64,000 nucleotides of DNA from JAHQVI01 sp963727575 (GCA_963727575.1 CAVSIA010000017.1:62001-126000); one strand, 5' to 3'. Shown: positions 17,647-26,783, numbered from the stretch's first letter. Numbers and translations: made by a program. Notes: generated by a model not told the origin, from the sequence alone.

Positions 17647-18859
17647 CATCGGATGTCAGGCTGGGGAGACGCGACGATCAGGTTGGTGAGCAGCGGCCGT
17701 CGCGTAGGCTTCGGCCATACCCGATCAAAGCCGGCCTGTTGCAGAATCGCCGTCAATTCGGCGAGCGAGCGGGGGCGCCCGCGCCCCATGGCGAACAGAT
17801 AGAGGCCGAAATACGCATCGCTCACCGGCGGTGAACCGGTCAGACCGGAAACCGGCTCCGCGATCAGCAGAACGCCGTCCGGGGCGATGGCCCGCCGCAC
17901 CGAGCGCAGCAGCCGGAGCACGGCGGTGTCGTCATGATCGAGGAGAATGCGGATCAGGGTCACAAGGTCCGCCCCCGCCGGCAGCGGGTCGGTGAGGAAA
18001 TCGGCACCGATCGCCGTTGCCCGATCCGCGACGCCGCGGTCCTGGAACCGCGATGCCGCCATGTCCGCGACCGGAGGCAGGTCGAAAAGCGTCATCTGTA
18101 GCTCGGGCGCACGGTCGGCGGCGGCAAGGAGGAACGCACCGTCGCCCCGCCGACGTCGAGCAGGCGCCGGTGGCGGGAGAAATCGTGCGCGTCGAGAATG
18201 TCTTCGGCGATCAGCGCCTGAGATGAGGACATCAGCCCGGTGTACCCGGTGAGGCTCGCCGCATCGAGCCCCTCGGGCGGGCGCGGTCCGGCATAGGCCC
18301 AGTAACGCGACAGCGCCGTCTCCCGGTCGGGCGCGCGCAGGAGAGCGACCGGATCGCGCAGGTCTTCGTACAGCATGGCGTGATGCTCGACCATCGCAGC
18401 GATGCCCGGGTTGCCGACCAGCGCCGCACCGAGCATGCCGAGCCCATAGCGGTCGGCGCCGCGTTTCGACAAGAGGCGCAGCGATGCGGCGGCGGCAAGC
18501 AGGCGGCGCATGGCGTCGGGCGGGACGGCGCATTGCTGCGCCAGGGCGTCGGCAGACCGTGCGCCATCGCGCAGTGCCTCGAACAGGCCGAGCCTCACGC
18601 ACGCGGTCAGCACCTGCGAATAGACGAAGCCGGCGCAGACATCGAAAAGGGCGCTCGCATGCCGTCTGGCAATCGGCCGCGTCAGCGGAAAGTCGGCGGC
18701 GAAGCGCTGAAAGCGCGCATTGCCAAGGATGCGGTCGCGCAAGGCACAGAGGCGATCCAGCAGGCGCTCGCGCGGCCGTCTTCGCCGGGTTTCCGACTGA
18801 GCCTCGCCCGCTGCCAAATCCCGTGGCTGCCGCTTGCCTTCGGATCGGATGAAGCTCAT
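17631..18859 (-). CDS. crtF: Demethylspheroidene/hydroxycarotenoid O-methyltransferase, frameshifted
   Basis: CrtF methylates the C1 hydroxyl of hydroxyspheroidene or rhodopin derivatives with S-adenosylmethionine. It has the hydroxyneurosporene methyltransferase layout: an N-terminal dimerisation region containing LFDVCAGFVYSQVLTACVRLGLFEAL, then the SAM-binding motif LLDVGGGDGAF, and a C-terminal LIAEPVSG segment. One G is missing in the GGGG run near 18150, so the frame changes inside the SAM motif. The join restores about 409 residues. ATG 18859 is preferred over the in-frame GTG at 18865. It is divergent from crtD, with a PpsR box between. Confidence 0.9.
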
Positions 18860-18929
18860 GCGCACCCCCCGGAGTGATCGGCCGCAGCCAATCCAATTCC
18901 TGTTGTAAGTTTTGCCTGTCGATTTATAC

Positions 18930-18947
18930 TGTCAATCAAAATTGACA
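18930..18947. promoter_or_regulatory. PpsR/CrtJ box in the crtF-crtD divergent promoter
   Basis: TGTCAATCAAAATTGACA is a TGT-N12-ACA palindrome with TGTCAA/TTGACA arms. It lies 71 bp from the crtF start and 44 bp from the crtD start. Each arm doubles as a TTGACA-like -35 hexamer for one of the two divergent genes, so occupancy would silence both directions. Confidence 0.8.
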
Positions 18948-18990
18948 CAAGGCGCTATCCTTCAGGAATGGTACCGGGGAGGTTGAGAAG

Positions 18991-20532
18991 ATGCGCGGGG
19001 ATCGCGTGATCGTCATCGGCGCCGGGATGGGCGGCTTGGCGGCGGCTCTCGATCTTGCTTCGGAAGGGGTCGAGGTGACGGTGCTGGAACGTGCCGCGCG
19101 GCCCGGCGGCAAGGTCCGTCAGGTTGCCGTCGGCGGTGCGCTTGTCGACGCCGGCCCGACGGTTCTCACCATGCGATGGGTGTTCGAGGATTTGTTCGCG
19201 CGCGCCGGATCGACGCTGGCCGATCATTTGCCCCTCCGCCCGGCCGAGACGCTGGCCCGCCACCGCTGGCCGGACGGCTCGCAGCTCGATCTTTACGCGG
19301 ATCTCGAAAAGACCGTTGCCGCGATCGACGGCTTTGCCGGAAGCCGCGAGGCGGACGGTTATCGCCGTTTTGCCGCCGACGCGCGGCGGATCTATCAGAC
19401 GCTGCGCGACCCGTTCATCTGCGACGCCAAACCGAACCTGCCCCAGCTCATCGCACGCGTTGCCGCCACAACGCCGCTCGGCCTTTGGCACATTCAGCCC
19501 TACACGCCGCTCTGGCGTGCGCTTGGCCGATATTTCCGCGATCAGCGCCTGCGCCAGCTCTTTGCGCGCTACGCCACCTATTGCGGCTCCTCGCCCTTCG
19601 ATGCGCCGGCCACGCTGATGCTCGTTGCCCATGTGGAAAGCGAGGGGGTCTGGCTGGTCGAAGGCGGCATGCAGATGCTGGCCGAGCGCATGGCCGCACT
19701 CGCCGGGCAAAATGGTTGCACGATCCGCTACGGCGCGCATGTGGAGGAGATCCTCGTCGCTGGCGGCCGCGCGTGCGGCGTGCGTCTGGCGAATGGCGAG
19801 CGCATTCCGGCAAGGGCCGTCATCTGCAATGCCGATGTCGCGGCCGTCGCGTCAGGCGCCTTCGGGGCGTCCGTGTCGGCCGCCGCAGCGCTGAGGTCGC
19901 CGAGCCGCCGCTCACTCTCCGCAATGACCTGGGCGATGCTGGCCGAAGGGTCCGGCGCCCCGCTCATTCGCCACAACGTCTTCTTTTCGGACAACTACGC
20001 CCGCGAGTTCAACGACATCTTCACCCGGCGCCGGCCGCCGCGCGCGCCGACCATCTATGTCTGCGCTCAGGACCGCGATGCCCGGGACCGCCCGCATATC
20101 GCAGGGCCCGAGCGGCTTTTCTGCGTCATGAATGCCCCGGCCACCGGCGACGGGAGCCGCTTCGATCAGGGGGAGATAGAGCGATGCGCGGATTCGATGT
20201 TCGAAACCTTCAACCGCTGTGGGCTGACGGTGCGGCCGAAGCCGGACGCGACGATCGTTACGACGCCGGCGGATTTTCACAGGGCCTTTCCGCAAACGGG
20301 CGGAGCGCTTTACGGCCCGTCATCGCACGGGTGGATGGCGTCGTTCCGGAGAGCTTCGGCGCGCAGCCGGATTCCGGGGCTCTACTTCGCGGGCGGGAGC
20401 GTCCATCCGGGGGCGGGGTTGCCGATGGCCGCCTTGTCGGGACGCCTGGCCTCGATGGCAGTGCAGGCCGATTCGGCTTCGCAAAAGCGGTTCCGCCCCG
20501 TGGCTATGCCTGGTGGTATGTCGACGGCCTGA
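18991..20532 (+). CDS. crtD: Hydroxycarotenoid 3,4-desaturase (methoxyneurosporene dehydrogenase)
   Basis: An FAD-dependent carotenoid desaturase of the CrtI superfamily that introduces the C3,4 double bond in acyclic 1-hydroxycarotenoids. The dinucleotide-binding motif VIGAGMGGLAAALDLA is at residues 7-22, followed by ERAARPGGKVRQV and DAGPTVLTMRWVFEDLF. The C-terminal GLYFAGGSVHPGAGLPMAALSGRLA is the family signature. CrtD rather than CrtI is called from CGSSPFDAPATLMLVAHVE, the AMPGGMST tail and the adjoining crtC. It has 513 residues, and ATG 18991 follows GGGAGG. The 3' end overlaps crtC in another frame. Confidence 0.9.
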   Translation: MRGDRVIVIGAGMGGLAAALDLASEGVEVTVLERAARPGGKVRQVAVGGALVDAGPTVLTMRWVFEDLFARAGSTLADHLPLRPAETLARHRWPDGSQLDLYADLEKTVAAIDGFAGSREADGYRRFAADARRIYQTLRDPFICDAKPNLPQLIARVAATTPLGLWHIQPYTPLWRALGRYFRDQRLRQLFARYATYCGSSPFDAPATLMLVAHVESEGVWLVEGGMQMLAERMAALAGQNGCTIRYGAHVEEILVAGGRACGVRLANGERIPARAVICNADVAAVASGAFGASVSAAAALRSPSRRSLSAMTWAMLAEGSGAPLIRHNVFFSDNYAREFNDIFTRRRPPRAPTIYVCAQDRDARDRPHIAGPERLFCVMNAPATGDGSRFDQGEIERCADSMFETFNRCGLTVRPKPDATIVTTPADFHRAFPQTGGALYGPSSHGWMASFRRASARSRIPGLYFAGGSVHPGAGLPMAALSGRLASMAVQADSASQKRFRPVAMPGGMSTA

Positions 20533-21395
20533 GCGACGACGGCCAGCACGGCATCACCCTGATCGCCTTCATCGGCAGCGTATTCTCACCCTATTATGCC
20601 TGGTCGGGCAGGGGCGATCCCGAAGACCATTGCGCGCTCAACGTCGCGGTCTATGGGCGGCGCGGGCATCGGTGGGCCATGACGGAGCGCGGGCGGGATT
20701 GCGTTAGCCGCGACAGCCGTAATTTTGTCATCGGGCCGAGCGCCGTTTCATGGGACGGCACCGCGTTGCGCTTCACCATCGACGAAGCCGGGGTTCCGAT
20801 CCCATTGCGGATCAAGGGCCAGGTTCGCCTCTATCCAGCGGCGATTACCCGGACCTGCTTCATGCTCGATCAGGCCGAGCGGCACCGCTGGTGGCCGGTC
20901 GCGCCCTGCTCGCGCATCGAAGTGGAGCTGGAGCGGCCCGCGATACGCTGGAGCGGCAGCGGCTATCTTGACATCAATGATGGAGACGAAGCGCTGGAGG
21001 ACGGCTTTTCGCATTGGGATTGGGCTCGAGCCAGTCTCGACGGAGGCAGGCGGGCGGTGCTGCTTTACGACGTCCTCGACCGGCAGCGGGAGCATAGCAG
21101 CCTCGCCATCCAGACCGACGATCAAGGGCGCACCGAGCCCGTCGAGATGCCGCGCGCCGTCCGCTTGCCGCGGACGCTGTGGCAGATGCGGCGGGGCACG
21201 CGCGTCAGCGCCGATGGCGGAGCGCGAGTGAGGTCGACGCTGGAGGACACGCCCTTCTATGCCCGGTCCCTGCTCTCCACGCATCTGTTCGGACAGGACG
21301 CGCCGGCCATGCATGAAAGCCTCTCGCTCGACCGGTTCCGCACGCGCTGGGTCAAGGCGCTTCTGCCTTACCGCATGCCGCGGCGGACCGAGTGA
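20331..21395 (+). CDS. crtC: Acyclic carotenoid 1,2-hydratase (hydroxyneurosporene synthase)
   Basis: CrtC adds water across the 1,2 double bond of lycopene or neurosporene. The conserved region begins with GYAWWYVDGLSDDGQHG and continues IAFIGSVFSPYYAW, DHCALNVAVYG, RWAMTERG, GYLDINDGDEALEDGFSHWDWAR and DTPFYARSLLSTHLFG, matching CrtC throughout. The start is uncertain. The only standard in-frame start upstream of the conserved block is GTG 20331, which implies about 200 bp of overlap with crtD. A later non-standard start or an undetected shift is possible. It sits on the plus strand as the second gene of crtDC. Confidence 0.88.
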   Translation: MDGVVPESFGAQPDSGALLRGRERPSGGGVADGRLVGTPGLDGSAGRFGFAKAVPPRGYAWWYVDGLSDDGQHGITLIAFIGSVFSPYYAWSGRGDPEDHCALNVAVYGRRGHRWAMTERGRDCVSRDSRNFVIGPSAVSWDGTALRFTIDEAGVPIPLRIKGQVRLYPAAITRTCFMLDQAERHRWWPVAPCSRIEVELERPAIRWSGSGYLDINDGDEALEDGFSHWDWARASLDGGRRAVLLYDVLDRQREHSSLAIQTDDQGRTEPVEMPRAVRLPRTLWQMRRGTRVSADGGARVRSTLEDTPFYARSLLSTHLFGQDAPAMHESLSLDRFRTRWVKALLPYRMPRRTE

Positions 21396-21403
21396 TGCGG
21401 GGG

Positions 21404-21541
21404 TCAGGGTGCGCCATCGTCCTTCGGAGGTTCGCGCCGCTTCCGGTCGCGGCGGAGCGTGTAGAGCTCCCAAATGCCGAAGCCGAGCGCGGCGCCGAGC
21501 ACAAGCAGCAATTCGATGATCGGGGCGGGGCCTGAACTCAT
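21404..21541 (-). CDS. Small single-span membrane protein (45 residues), hypothetical
   Basis: A short ORF encoding MSSGPAPIIELLLVLGAALG, then FGIWELYTLRRDRKRREPP and an acidic end. This is one hydrophobic helix followed by a strongly basic stretch, the topology of a small N-out/C-in membrane protein. It starts 11 bp after the DUF3422 stop codon, with AGG about seven bases ahead of its ATG, so it would be the last gene of the bchG-to-DUF3422 operon. It is convergent with crtC. I do not recognise a family, and no function is claimed. Confidence 0.5.
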   Translation of the reverse strand: MSSGPAPIIELLLVLGAALGFGIWELYTLRRDRKRREPPKDDGAP

Positions 21542-21552
21542 GACCGGACCTG

Positions 21553-22854
21553 CTATTTCTCCGTCTTCCGGCCGCCGCCGTCGAGCGAAAGCCGCTTGCG
21601 GATGTTCCGGATGCCGAATGCCGCGAGCAGGATGACGACCGGCACGGCAATGCCCATCGCCAGATCCGGATTGAGGGGCAGGCCGGCCGCTTTCAGCGCC
21701 TTTGCCGTGTAGCCGACCAGACCGACGACATAATAGCTGATGGCGGCGACCGACAGCCCTTCGACCGTCTGCTGCAATCGGAGCTGTAGTTTCGCCCGCC
21801 GCGCCATGGTCTCCAGGAGCGTCTGGTTCTGCATTTCCCGGACCATGCCGACGCGGGTGGACAGAAGCTGCGTCGAGCGTTCGACACGCTCCGACAGTGC
21901 CTCAATCCCGGCCGATACCGTCCGGCAGGTGCTCATCGCCGGCGCAAGCCGCCTCTCCATGAACTCCTGGAACATCTGCAGACCGTGCAGCCGGACCTCG
22001 CGCAATTCGGCAATGCGGCGCTGGACCAGATCGTAATAGGCTTCGGCCGCGCTGAAGCGGTAATGATCGTCCGAGTAGCGGCCTTCGATGGCGGCTTCGA
22101 GCTGAACCAGCCGATCCAGCAGAGCCGGGTCGTCGCGCGCGTCCCCCTTCATCATCAGCGCCATGATCCCGGCGAGTTCGCGCTCGCTCCGGGCAAGGAA
22201 CGGGCTCAGCTCCCGTGCGATCGGGAAGGCCAGCAACGCCATCATGCGGTAGGTGTCGATCTCGACGAGGCGCTGCAGCATTCGGCCGGTCTGCCTCGGA
22301 GTCATGTCGCGGTTGAAGATTATCAGGCGTCCGAAACCGTCCTCGCCGATGCGATAGTCGGTCAGCGCAACCGCCGACCCGCCCGCAACGGCAGAGCCGA
22401 CGAGGTTGTTGCCGGAAAAATGCGCCGCCGAGATGCGGTCGTAGTCGAGGGTTTCGGGATATTGCAGCAGGGCGATATTGGTCGCCATCAGCAGCGAGCC
22501 GCTCAGACCGGAGGTCCATTCATCCGGCAGAAGCGCGATCGCCGGGCTGGTAAAGGCATCCCCATCGCCGCCCTCGGCAATGATCTTGTAGCGGGCGAAT
22601 TCGGTGTGCCGCTCCCATTTCAGCCGGAATGCGCCGAAATCTGCAGTAAAATGATTGCCGATTTCCTCGGGTGCCGGAACGCCCATTTGCCGGCAAAGCG
22701 CCCGCACATGGTCGCGCTCCCGCTCGGCGTTTTCCCGTGGTGAGATCAGGGCAAGGTAGGAGATCCGCGCCGGCGCCGTCATCGCTTGAGGCGGGCGGGC
22801 GTGCACTTCGTCGTTGAGCTCCATCCGGAGCGGGTGGTTGGCCGGCAAGGTCAT
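21553..22854 (-). CDS. DUF3422 family membrane protein
   Basis: A 433-residue protein of the DUF3422 family, recognised by its start ANHPLRMELNDEVHARPP, the segment GSLLMATNIALLQYPETLDYDRISAAHFSGNNLVGS and two C-terminal membrane helices (residues about 360-378 and 392-412). The preceding coiled region (RVERSTQLLSTRVGMVREMQNQTLLETM) suggests a long cytoplasmic helical domain anchored at the end. The family is widespread in proteobacteria without a defined role. It follows bchO by 68 bp, so it may be co-transcribed with the pigment genes. Confidence 0.85.
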   Translation of the reverse strand: MTLPANHPLRMELNDEVHARPPQAMTAPARISYLALISPRENAERERDHVRALCRQMGVPAPEEIGNHFTADFGAFRLKWERHTEFARYKIIAEGGDGDAFTSPAIALLPDEWTSGLSGSLLMATNIALLQYPETLDYDRISAAHFSGNNLVGSAVAGGSAVALTDYRIGEDGFGRLIIFNRDMTPRQTGRMLQRLVEIDTYRMMALLAFPIARELSPFLARSERELAGIMALMMKGDARDDPALLDRLVQLEAAIEGRYSDDHYRFSAAEAYYDLVQRRIAELREVRLHGLQMFQEFMERRLAPAMSTCRTVSAGIEALSERVERSTQLLSTRVGMVREMQNQTLLETMARRAKLQLRLQQTVEGLSVAAISYYVVGLVGYTAKALKAAGLPLNPDLAMGIAVPVVILLAAFGIRNIRKRLSLDGGGRKTEK

Positions 22855-22922
22855 CGCAAATGGTCTCTCTTCGGGGCTCCGTCCCCGATCAGAAGCGGGA
22901 ATCGCCTCCCGCGACCTTTATG

Positions 22923-23825
22923 CTAGGAAGGCCCATCTACCATATCGAATTTTGCCGCAGCCCGGAGAATCGCCTCGGCGACGCTTTCCGGATTTTCCTC
23001 ATGCGCCAGATGACCGGCGCCGCGGACCAGTTCGACCGCTGAGCCGGGCACGCGCCTGGCAACCTCGAAGGACCGCTCGGGCGGAATGGCCAGATCGATG
23101 CTGCCGACGATCTGAAGCAAGTGTGGACCCAAATGCGGCAGGTCCAACATGAGCCGGTCGAGATCCCAATTTGCCATCATCGCCAGCGCACCCGCCACAT
23201 GGGTGGGCGAACTGAACAGCCGCCGATAGAGCGCGAGGCTTTCGGGCGGAATATGCGACCCGGTTCCTTCGATCAGCTTCTCGACCGCCCCCGCCTGAGC
23301 CGCCCGCCAGGCGAAGACGCGCGGCGTCAGCGGATTGAGGAAGAGCATCTTCGCCATCGCCGGAAAGATATGGGCGGCGATGCCGGGGAATGGGCTGAGC
23401 GCGCCGTTGATCGAGGCGATCATCCGCGGCGCGATGCGCCCGTCGAGCGCCATGCGGGCAAGGATCGCCGCGCCGGCGGAGTGGCCGATTGCGAGCTTGG
23501 GTTCGAAGTCCAGAGCCGTGAGCAGGGCGGCGACGGCCTCGCTGACCGACGGCAGCGACATCCGGGCGGTCGGGACCGCGCTGGTGAAGGCGTGGCTTGG
23601 CAGGTCCATGGCAAGCAGCGAGAGCCGGCCCTGGAGATAAGGCGTCAGCCGCGCCCAGCTATGCGTCGATGCGCCGGTGCCGTGGATCAGGAGAGCGGAG
23701 GGGCCTTCGCCGAACTGCTGGACGTGCCATCTCAGGCCGCCGGCTTCGACGAACCGGCTTGCCTCGCGGTTCGGCCAGTCGCGGCCGTCCCGGTCCCAGT
23801 CGAGCGCGCCGGGGCTGCTAGCCAT
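22923..23825 (-). CDS. bchO: Magnesium chelatase accessory alpha/beta hydrolase
   Basis: A 300-residue alpha/beta-hydrolase fold protein. Oxyanion-region HGTGASTHSW (about residue 49), a nucleophile elbow GHSAGAAI and a terminal catalytic-His region GAGHLAHEENPESVAEAIL are visible. BchO is encoded with bchI and bchD in most purple bacteria, is linked to the magnesium-chelation step, and has no proven reaction. The ATG at 23825 overlaps the bchD stop by eight bases. A general esterase is less likely given this context. Confidence 0.9.
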   Translation of the reverse strand: MASSPGALDWDRDGRDWPNREASRFVEAGGLRWHVQQFGEGPSALLIHGTGASTHSWARLTPYLQGRLSLLAMDLPSHAFTSAVPTARMSLPSVSEAVAALLTALDFEPKLAIGHSAGAAILARMALDGRIAPRMIASINGALSPFPGIAAHIFPAMAKMLFLNPLTPRVFAWRAAQAGAVEKLIEGTGSHIPPESLALYRRLFSSPTHVAGALAMMANWDLDRLMLDLPHLGPHLLQIVGSIDLAIPPERSFEVARRVPGSAVELVRGAGHLAHEENPESVAEAILRAAAKFDMVDGPS

Positions 23826-25758
23826 GCCGCGCCGCTCGTGGACGCAGCCATGCGCCTTTGACGGCACTGGAAATCAGCCCGGCGTCCATCTGCGGCAGCG
23901 CCAGATAGATCGCGCCCATTGCCGTGGCGAGGTCTGCGGCACGGGGATCGGGCTGCGGCGCGGTGTCGATCAACAGCGATCTGAGCCCGATGGCGCGGAG
24001 CGCGTTGGCGGAGGCAATGGCGTCGGCTTGGGCGGCGGGGCGTCCCGGCTGGCCGGTGCGGCCGATATTGGCGCGGCCGTCGGTCAGCATGACGATGAGC
24101 GGCGTCTGGGCCCGGCGGAGCGCGGCGCTGGCGAGGGCGGCGGCCGCATCGATGCCGTTCGCAAGCGGCGTCCCGCCGCCGCCGGGCAGGCTCGACAGGC
24201 ACCGTTTCGCGCGCACGAGTGAGCGGGTCGGCGGCAGCAGCACCTCCGCGCCGCGCCCGCGAAAGGCGATCAGTGCGACCTGGTCGCGGCGGACATAGCA
24301 ATCGGCGAGCAGCAATTCGACCGCGCCCTTAGCCTCGGCGAGGCGGTTGAGCGCGAGCGAGCCCGAGGCATCGACGGCGAATATTGTGAGCGTCTCGCGG
24401 CGCTGGGCGAAGCGGGCGGTGCGGAAGTCGCTCGGGCGGATGCGGAGCTTGAGCCGGGTTGCGTCAGTACGGGGACGATGGCCGTGAGCCGGACCGTTCG
24501 GTTCTGAACGTGCCGCGCCACCCTCACCCGGCGCTTCGCGCCGTCCTCTCCCGTCAAGGGTGAGGGCTGAAGCGGGAGGTGGGTGAGGGCCAAGCGGCGG
24601 TTCCTCATCGACAGTCGTCAAAGGAGACGCGTGCTCCGCCTGCCTCATCCGCTGCCACGGCGCAGCCGCTCGCAACGTGGCGACCAGATCCAGCCTCGCG
24701 CCGCCGCGCGGGTCGCCGCGCCGGACCCCAATTCTGCGTCCGCGCTTGGCCGATTTCTGCAAGGCCCCGACCCGTCCGGCGTCACCGGGGCGCTTTCCCT
24801 GGGCGCGGTCGGTGAGCAGCTGGGCGAGAAGATCGGGCGGCAGGGCGGCGTGCACAGCGGCGAGCACGATGTCCTCCAGCATCTCGTCGCCTGCATGCGG
24901 CGAAGCCTCGTCCGTATCTCTCTCGCCTTGCTGCTCATCCGGCGGATCGTCGGTCGCGTCGGGCTCGGCTTCCTCCGCCGGCAAGGTCTGCGCGCGCCAG
25001 GCAAGAACGAGCTGGGCTGCGAGCACGACATCCTCTCCCGACACGAAATCGCGGGCATCGAGCGCGGCGGCGGCTTTCGCGGCGCGCAGGGCCAGGAGCG
25101 GCGCGCGCGCCGAGCGGATGCCGAGCGCCGCCGCCGCTGTGCAAAGCGCGGAGATGGCGTCGTCGTCCACCGCGACCTCCGGCAAGCGCCGCCGCGCGGC
25201 TTCGAGCCCATCCAATGCGGTCGGCGAGCCGTCGAGGACCGCCAATGTCACATCGGTCATGTCGGCATGAAACGCGACGCGGTCGAGCAGCGAAGCGGGC
25301 GGACGCTCCTCATCGAGCCCCTCATCGACCAGGATCAAGCCGAAGCGCGCCGCGAACCGCTGCCGCAGTCCGTCGCGCTCCATCCGGATTTCGCCGCTGT
25401 CATGAACCGCTGCGATCCGCGCGGCAATAGCCGCCGGCATTCGCTCGGCCGACGGGACGATGATCGCTCCGCCATCCGCATCCGCTAGGGCGCCGCGCTC
25501 GGCGATCGGCTTTCCCGTGGCAAGCGTGGCGGCGAGATCGAGGCCGCCGAGCAACCGGTCGTCGGCGATCCCGTGGGGTATCTTGCGGAGCGGCCGCTCC
25601 GGCATGAGGTCTGCCAGCCGGGCGAGCCAGCGCTCACGCTGGGGCCCCGGCCTTGCGCGCAAGCACACGCCGGTTCCTGCCGGATCGACGGCGAACAGCA
25701 TCGCGATCCTTACCACTGTTGCCCACGCCGTCTGCGGTGCGTCGCCTTGAGAGCTCAC
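23818..25758 (-). CDS. bchD: Magnesium chelatase subunit D
   Basis: BchD pairs with BchI to drive ATP-dependent insertion of Mg2+ by BchH. The N-terminal half is an AAA+ module without Walker motifs, as usual for BchD. A long acidic and Pro-rich linker follows, then a C-terminal von Willebrand A domain with the MIDAS motif DASGS at residues 463-467 and the LTDGRAN block. It has 646 residues. The linker contains an in-frame palindromic repeat (24519-24590), which lengthens it. It starts with GTG at 25758, overlapping the bchI stop, and the AAA+/vWA pair is intact. Confidence 0.95.
   Translation of the reverse strand: MSSQGDAPQTAWATVVRIAMLFAVDPAGTGVCLRARPGPQRERWLARLADLMPERPLRKIPHGIADDRLLGGLDLAATLATGKPIAERGALADADGGAIIVPSAERMPAAIAARIAAVHDSGEIRMERDGLRQRFAARFGLILVDEGLDEERPPASLLDRVAFHADMTDVTLAVLDGSPTALDGLEAARRRLPEVAVDDDAISALCTAAAALGIRSARAPLLALRAAKAAAALDARDFVSGEDVVLAAQLVLAWRAQTLPAEEAEPDATDDPPDEQQGERDTDEASPHAGDEMLEDIVLAAVHAALPPDLLAQLLTDRAQGKRPGDAGRVGALQKSAKRGRRIGVRRGDPRGGARLDLVATLRAAAPWQRMRQAEHASPLTTVDEEPPLGPHPPPASALTLDGRGRREAPGEGGAARSEPNGPAHGHRPRTDATRLKLRIRPSDFRTARFAQRRETLTIFAVDASGSLALNRLAEAKGAVELLLADCYVRRDQVALIAFRGRGAEVLLPPTRSLVRAKRCLSSLPGGGGTPLANGIDAAAALASAALRRAQTPLIVMLTDGRANIGRTGQPGRPAAQADAIASANALRAIGLRSLLIDTAPQPDPRAADLATAMGAIYLALPQMDAGLISSAVKGAWLRPRAARHG
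24519..24590 (-). repeat. Palindromic intergenic-type repeat inserted in frame within bchD
   Basis: CCCTCACCC (24521-24529) and GGGTGAGGG (24581-24589) are perfect inverted arms. Between them lie a GGCGCTTCGCGCC hairpin (24530-24542) and a CCTCTCCC/GGGTGAGG pair. This is the signature of the abundant CCCTCACCC-type repeats that normally sit between genes in Rhizobiales. Here it is translated as part of the unstructured linker of BchD (PHPPPASALTLDGRGRREAP region) without breaking the frame, so it is tolerated like a protein-coding palindromic element. Confidence 0.75.
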
Positions 25759-26783
25759 GGCGCGAATACCTCTTCGAGCGCGCGTTCGATCCGGGCCGTG
25801 GACCCGGCCTCGTCGAGCGGATCACGGCGCAGGCGATGACGAAGCGCCGATGGCGCGACCTCCCGCAAATGATCGAGACCGACCGTGTCGTCGCCTTTCA
25901 GGCAGGCGAGCGCCCGCGCCGCGCGGATCAGCGAAAGTTCGCCGCGCAGACCGTCCGTTCCGAGGGCGAGGCAAAGCTGGGCCGCGCGTTCGAGCGTGGC
26001 ATCCGTGATGTCCATCGACGCGACCCGCTCGCGCGCAGAGGAGATGGCCGCCCGGACCACCCTGTCTTTTGGCGCCCATTCTTCGGCGAAACGCGCCGGA
26101 TGGCGCTCGAAGGCGTCCCGCCGGCGCACGACCTCGATGCGGGCGTGGATTTCCGTCGGCGTGGTGATTTCCACCGACAGCCCGAAACGGTCGAGCAATT
26201 GCGGTCGCAACTCGCCCTCTTCCGGATTGCCGCTGCCGACCAGAACAAAGCGCGCCGGATGGCGAATGCTGAGCCCCTCGCGCTCGACGACATTCTCGCC
26301 GGAAGCGGCGGCGTCGAGCAGCAAGTCGACCAGATGGTCCTCCAGAAGATTGACCTCGTCGATATAGAGAAAGCCGCGATTGGCGCGCGCCAGCAGCCCC
26401 GGCTCGAAGGCTTTCTCACCCCGGGTCAGCGCCCGCTCCAGATCGAGCGCACCGACGATCCGGTCCTCCGTTGCGCCGAGCGGCAGATCGACGACAGGGA
26501 CCGGCGCGAAGGCGATTTTACCGGGCTCTGTCCCTGCGCCGGCGCGGCAGGCATCGAGGCACGGGGCGCGGTCGCCGCGGGGATCGCAATTGCACGGGCA
26601 GCCGGGCGTTACCTCGATCTCGGGGAGGAGAGCCGCCAGCCCGCGAATGGCCGTCGACTTGCCCGTGCCGCGATCGCCGAAAACCAGCACACCGCCGACC
26701 GCAGGATCGACCGCAGCGATCAGCAGCGCCTGTTTCATCTCGTCCTGCGCGACGATGGCGGAGAAGGGAAAGGCGACAGGCAT
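25755..26783 (-). CDS. bchI: Magnesium chelatase ATPase subunit I
   Basis: An AAA+ motor of Mg-chelatase with 342 residues. Walker A is GDRGTGKS at residues 36-43, Walker B is FLYIDEVNLLEDH, sensor-type VGSGNPEEGELRPQLLDRFG follows, and the PCNCDPRG insertion is typical of BchI/ChlI. It forms a hexamer that stacks with BchD. The gene order bchI-bchD-bchO with stop/start overlaps is canonical. It lies 36 bp after a small membrane-protein gene in the same operon. Confidence 0.97.
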   Translation of the reverse strand: MPVAFPFSAIVAQDEMKQALLIAAVDPAVGGVLVFGDRGTGKSTAIRGLAALLPEIEVTPGCPCNCDPRGDRAPCLDACRAGAGTEPGKIAFAPVPVVDLPLGATEDRIVGALDLERALTRGEKAFEPGLLARANRGFLYIDEVNLLEDHLVDLLLDAAASGENVVEREGLSIRHPARFVLVGSGNPEEGELRPQLLDRFGLSVEITTPTEIHARIEVVRRRDAFERHPARFAEEWAPKDRVVRAAISSARERVASMDITDATLERAAQLCLALGTDGLRGELSLIRAARALACLKGDDTVGLDHLREVAPSALRHRLRRDPLDEAGSTARIERALEEVFAP

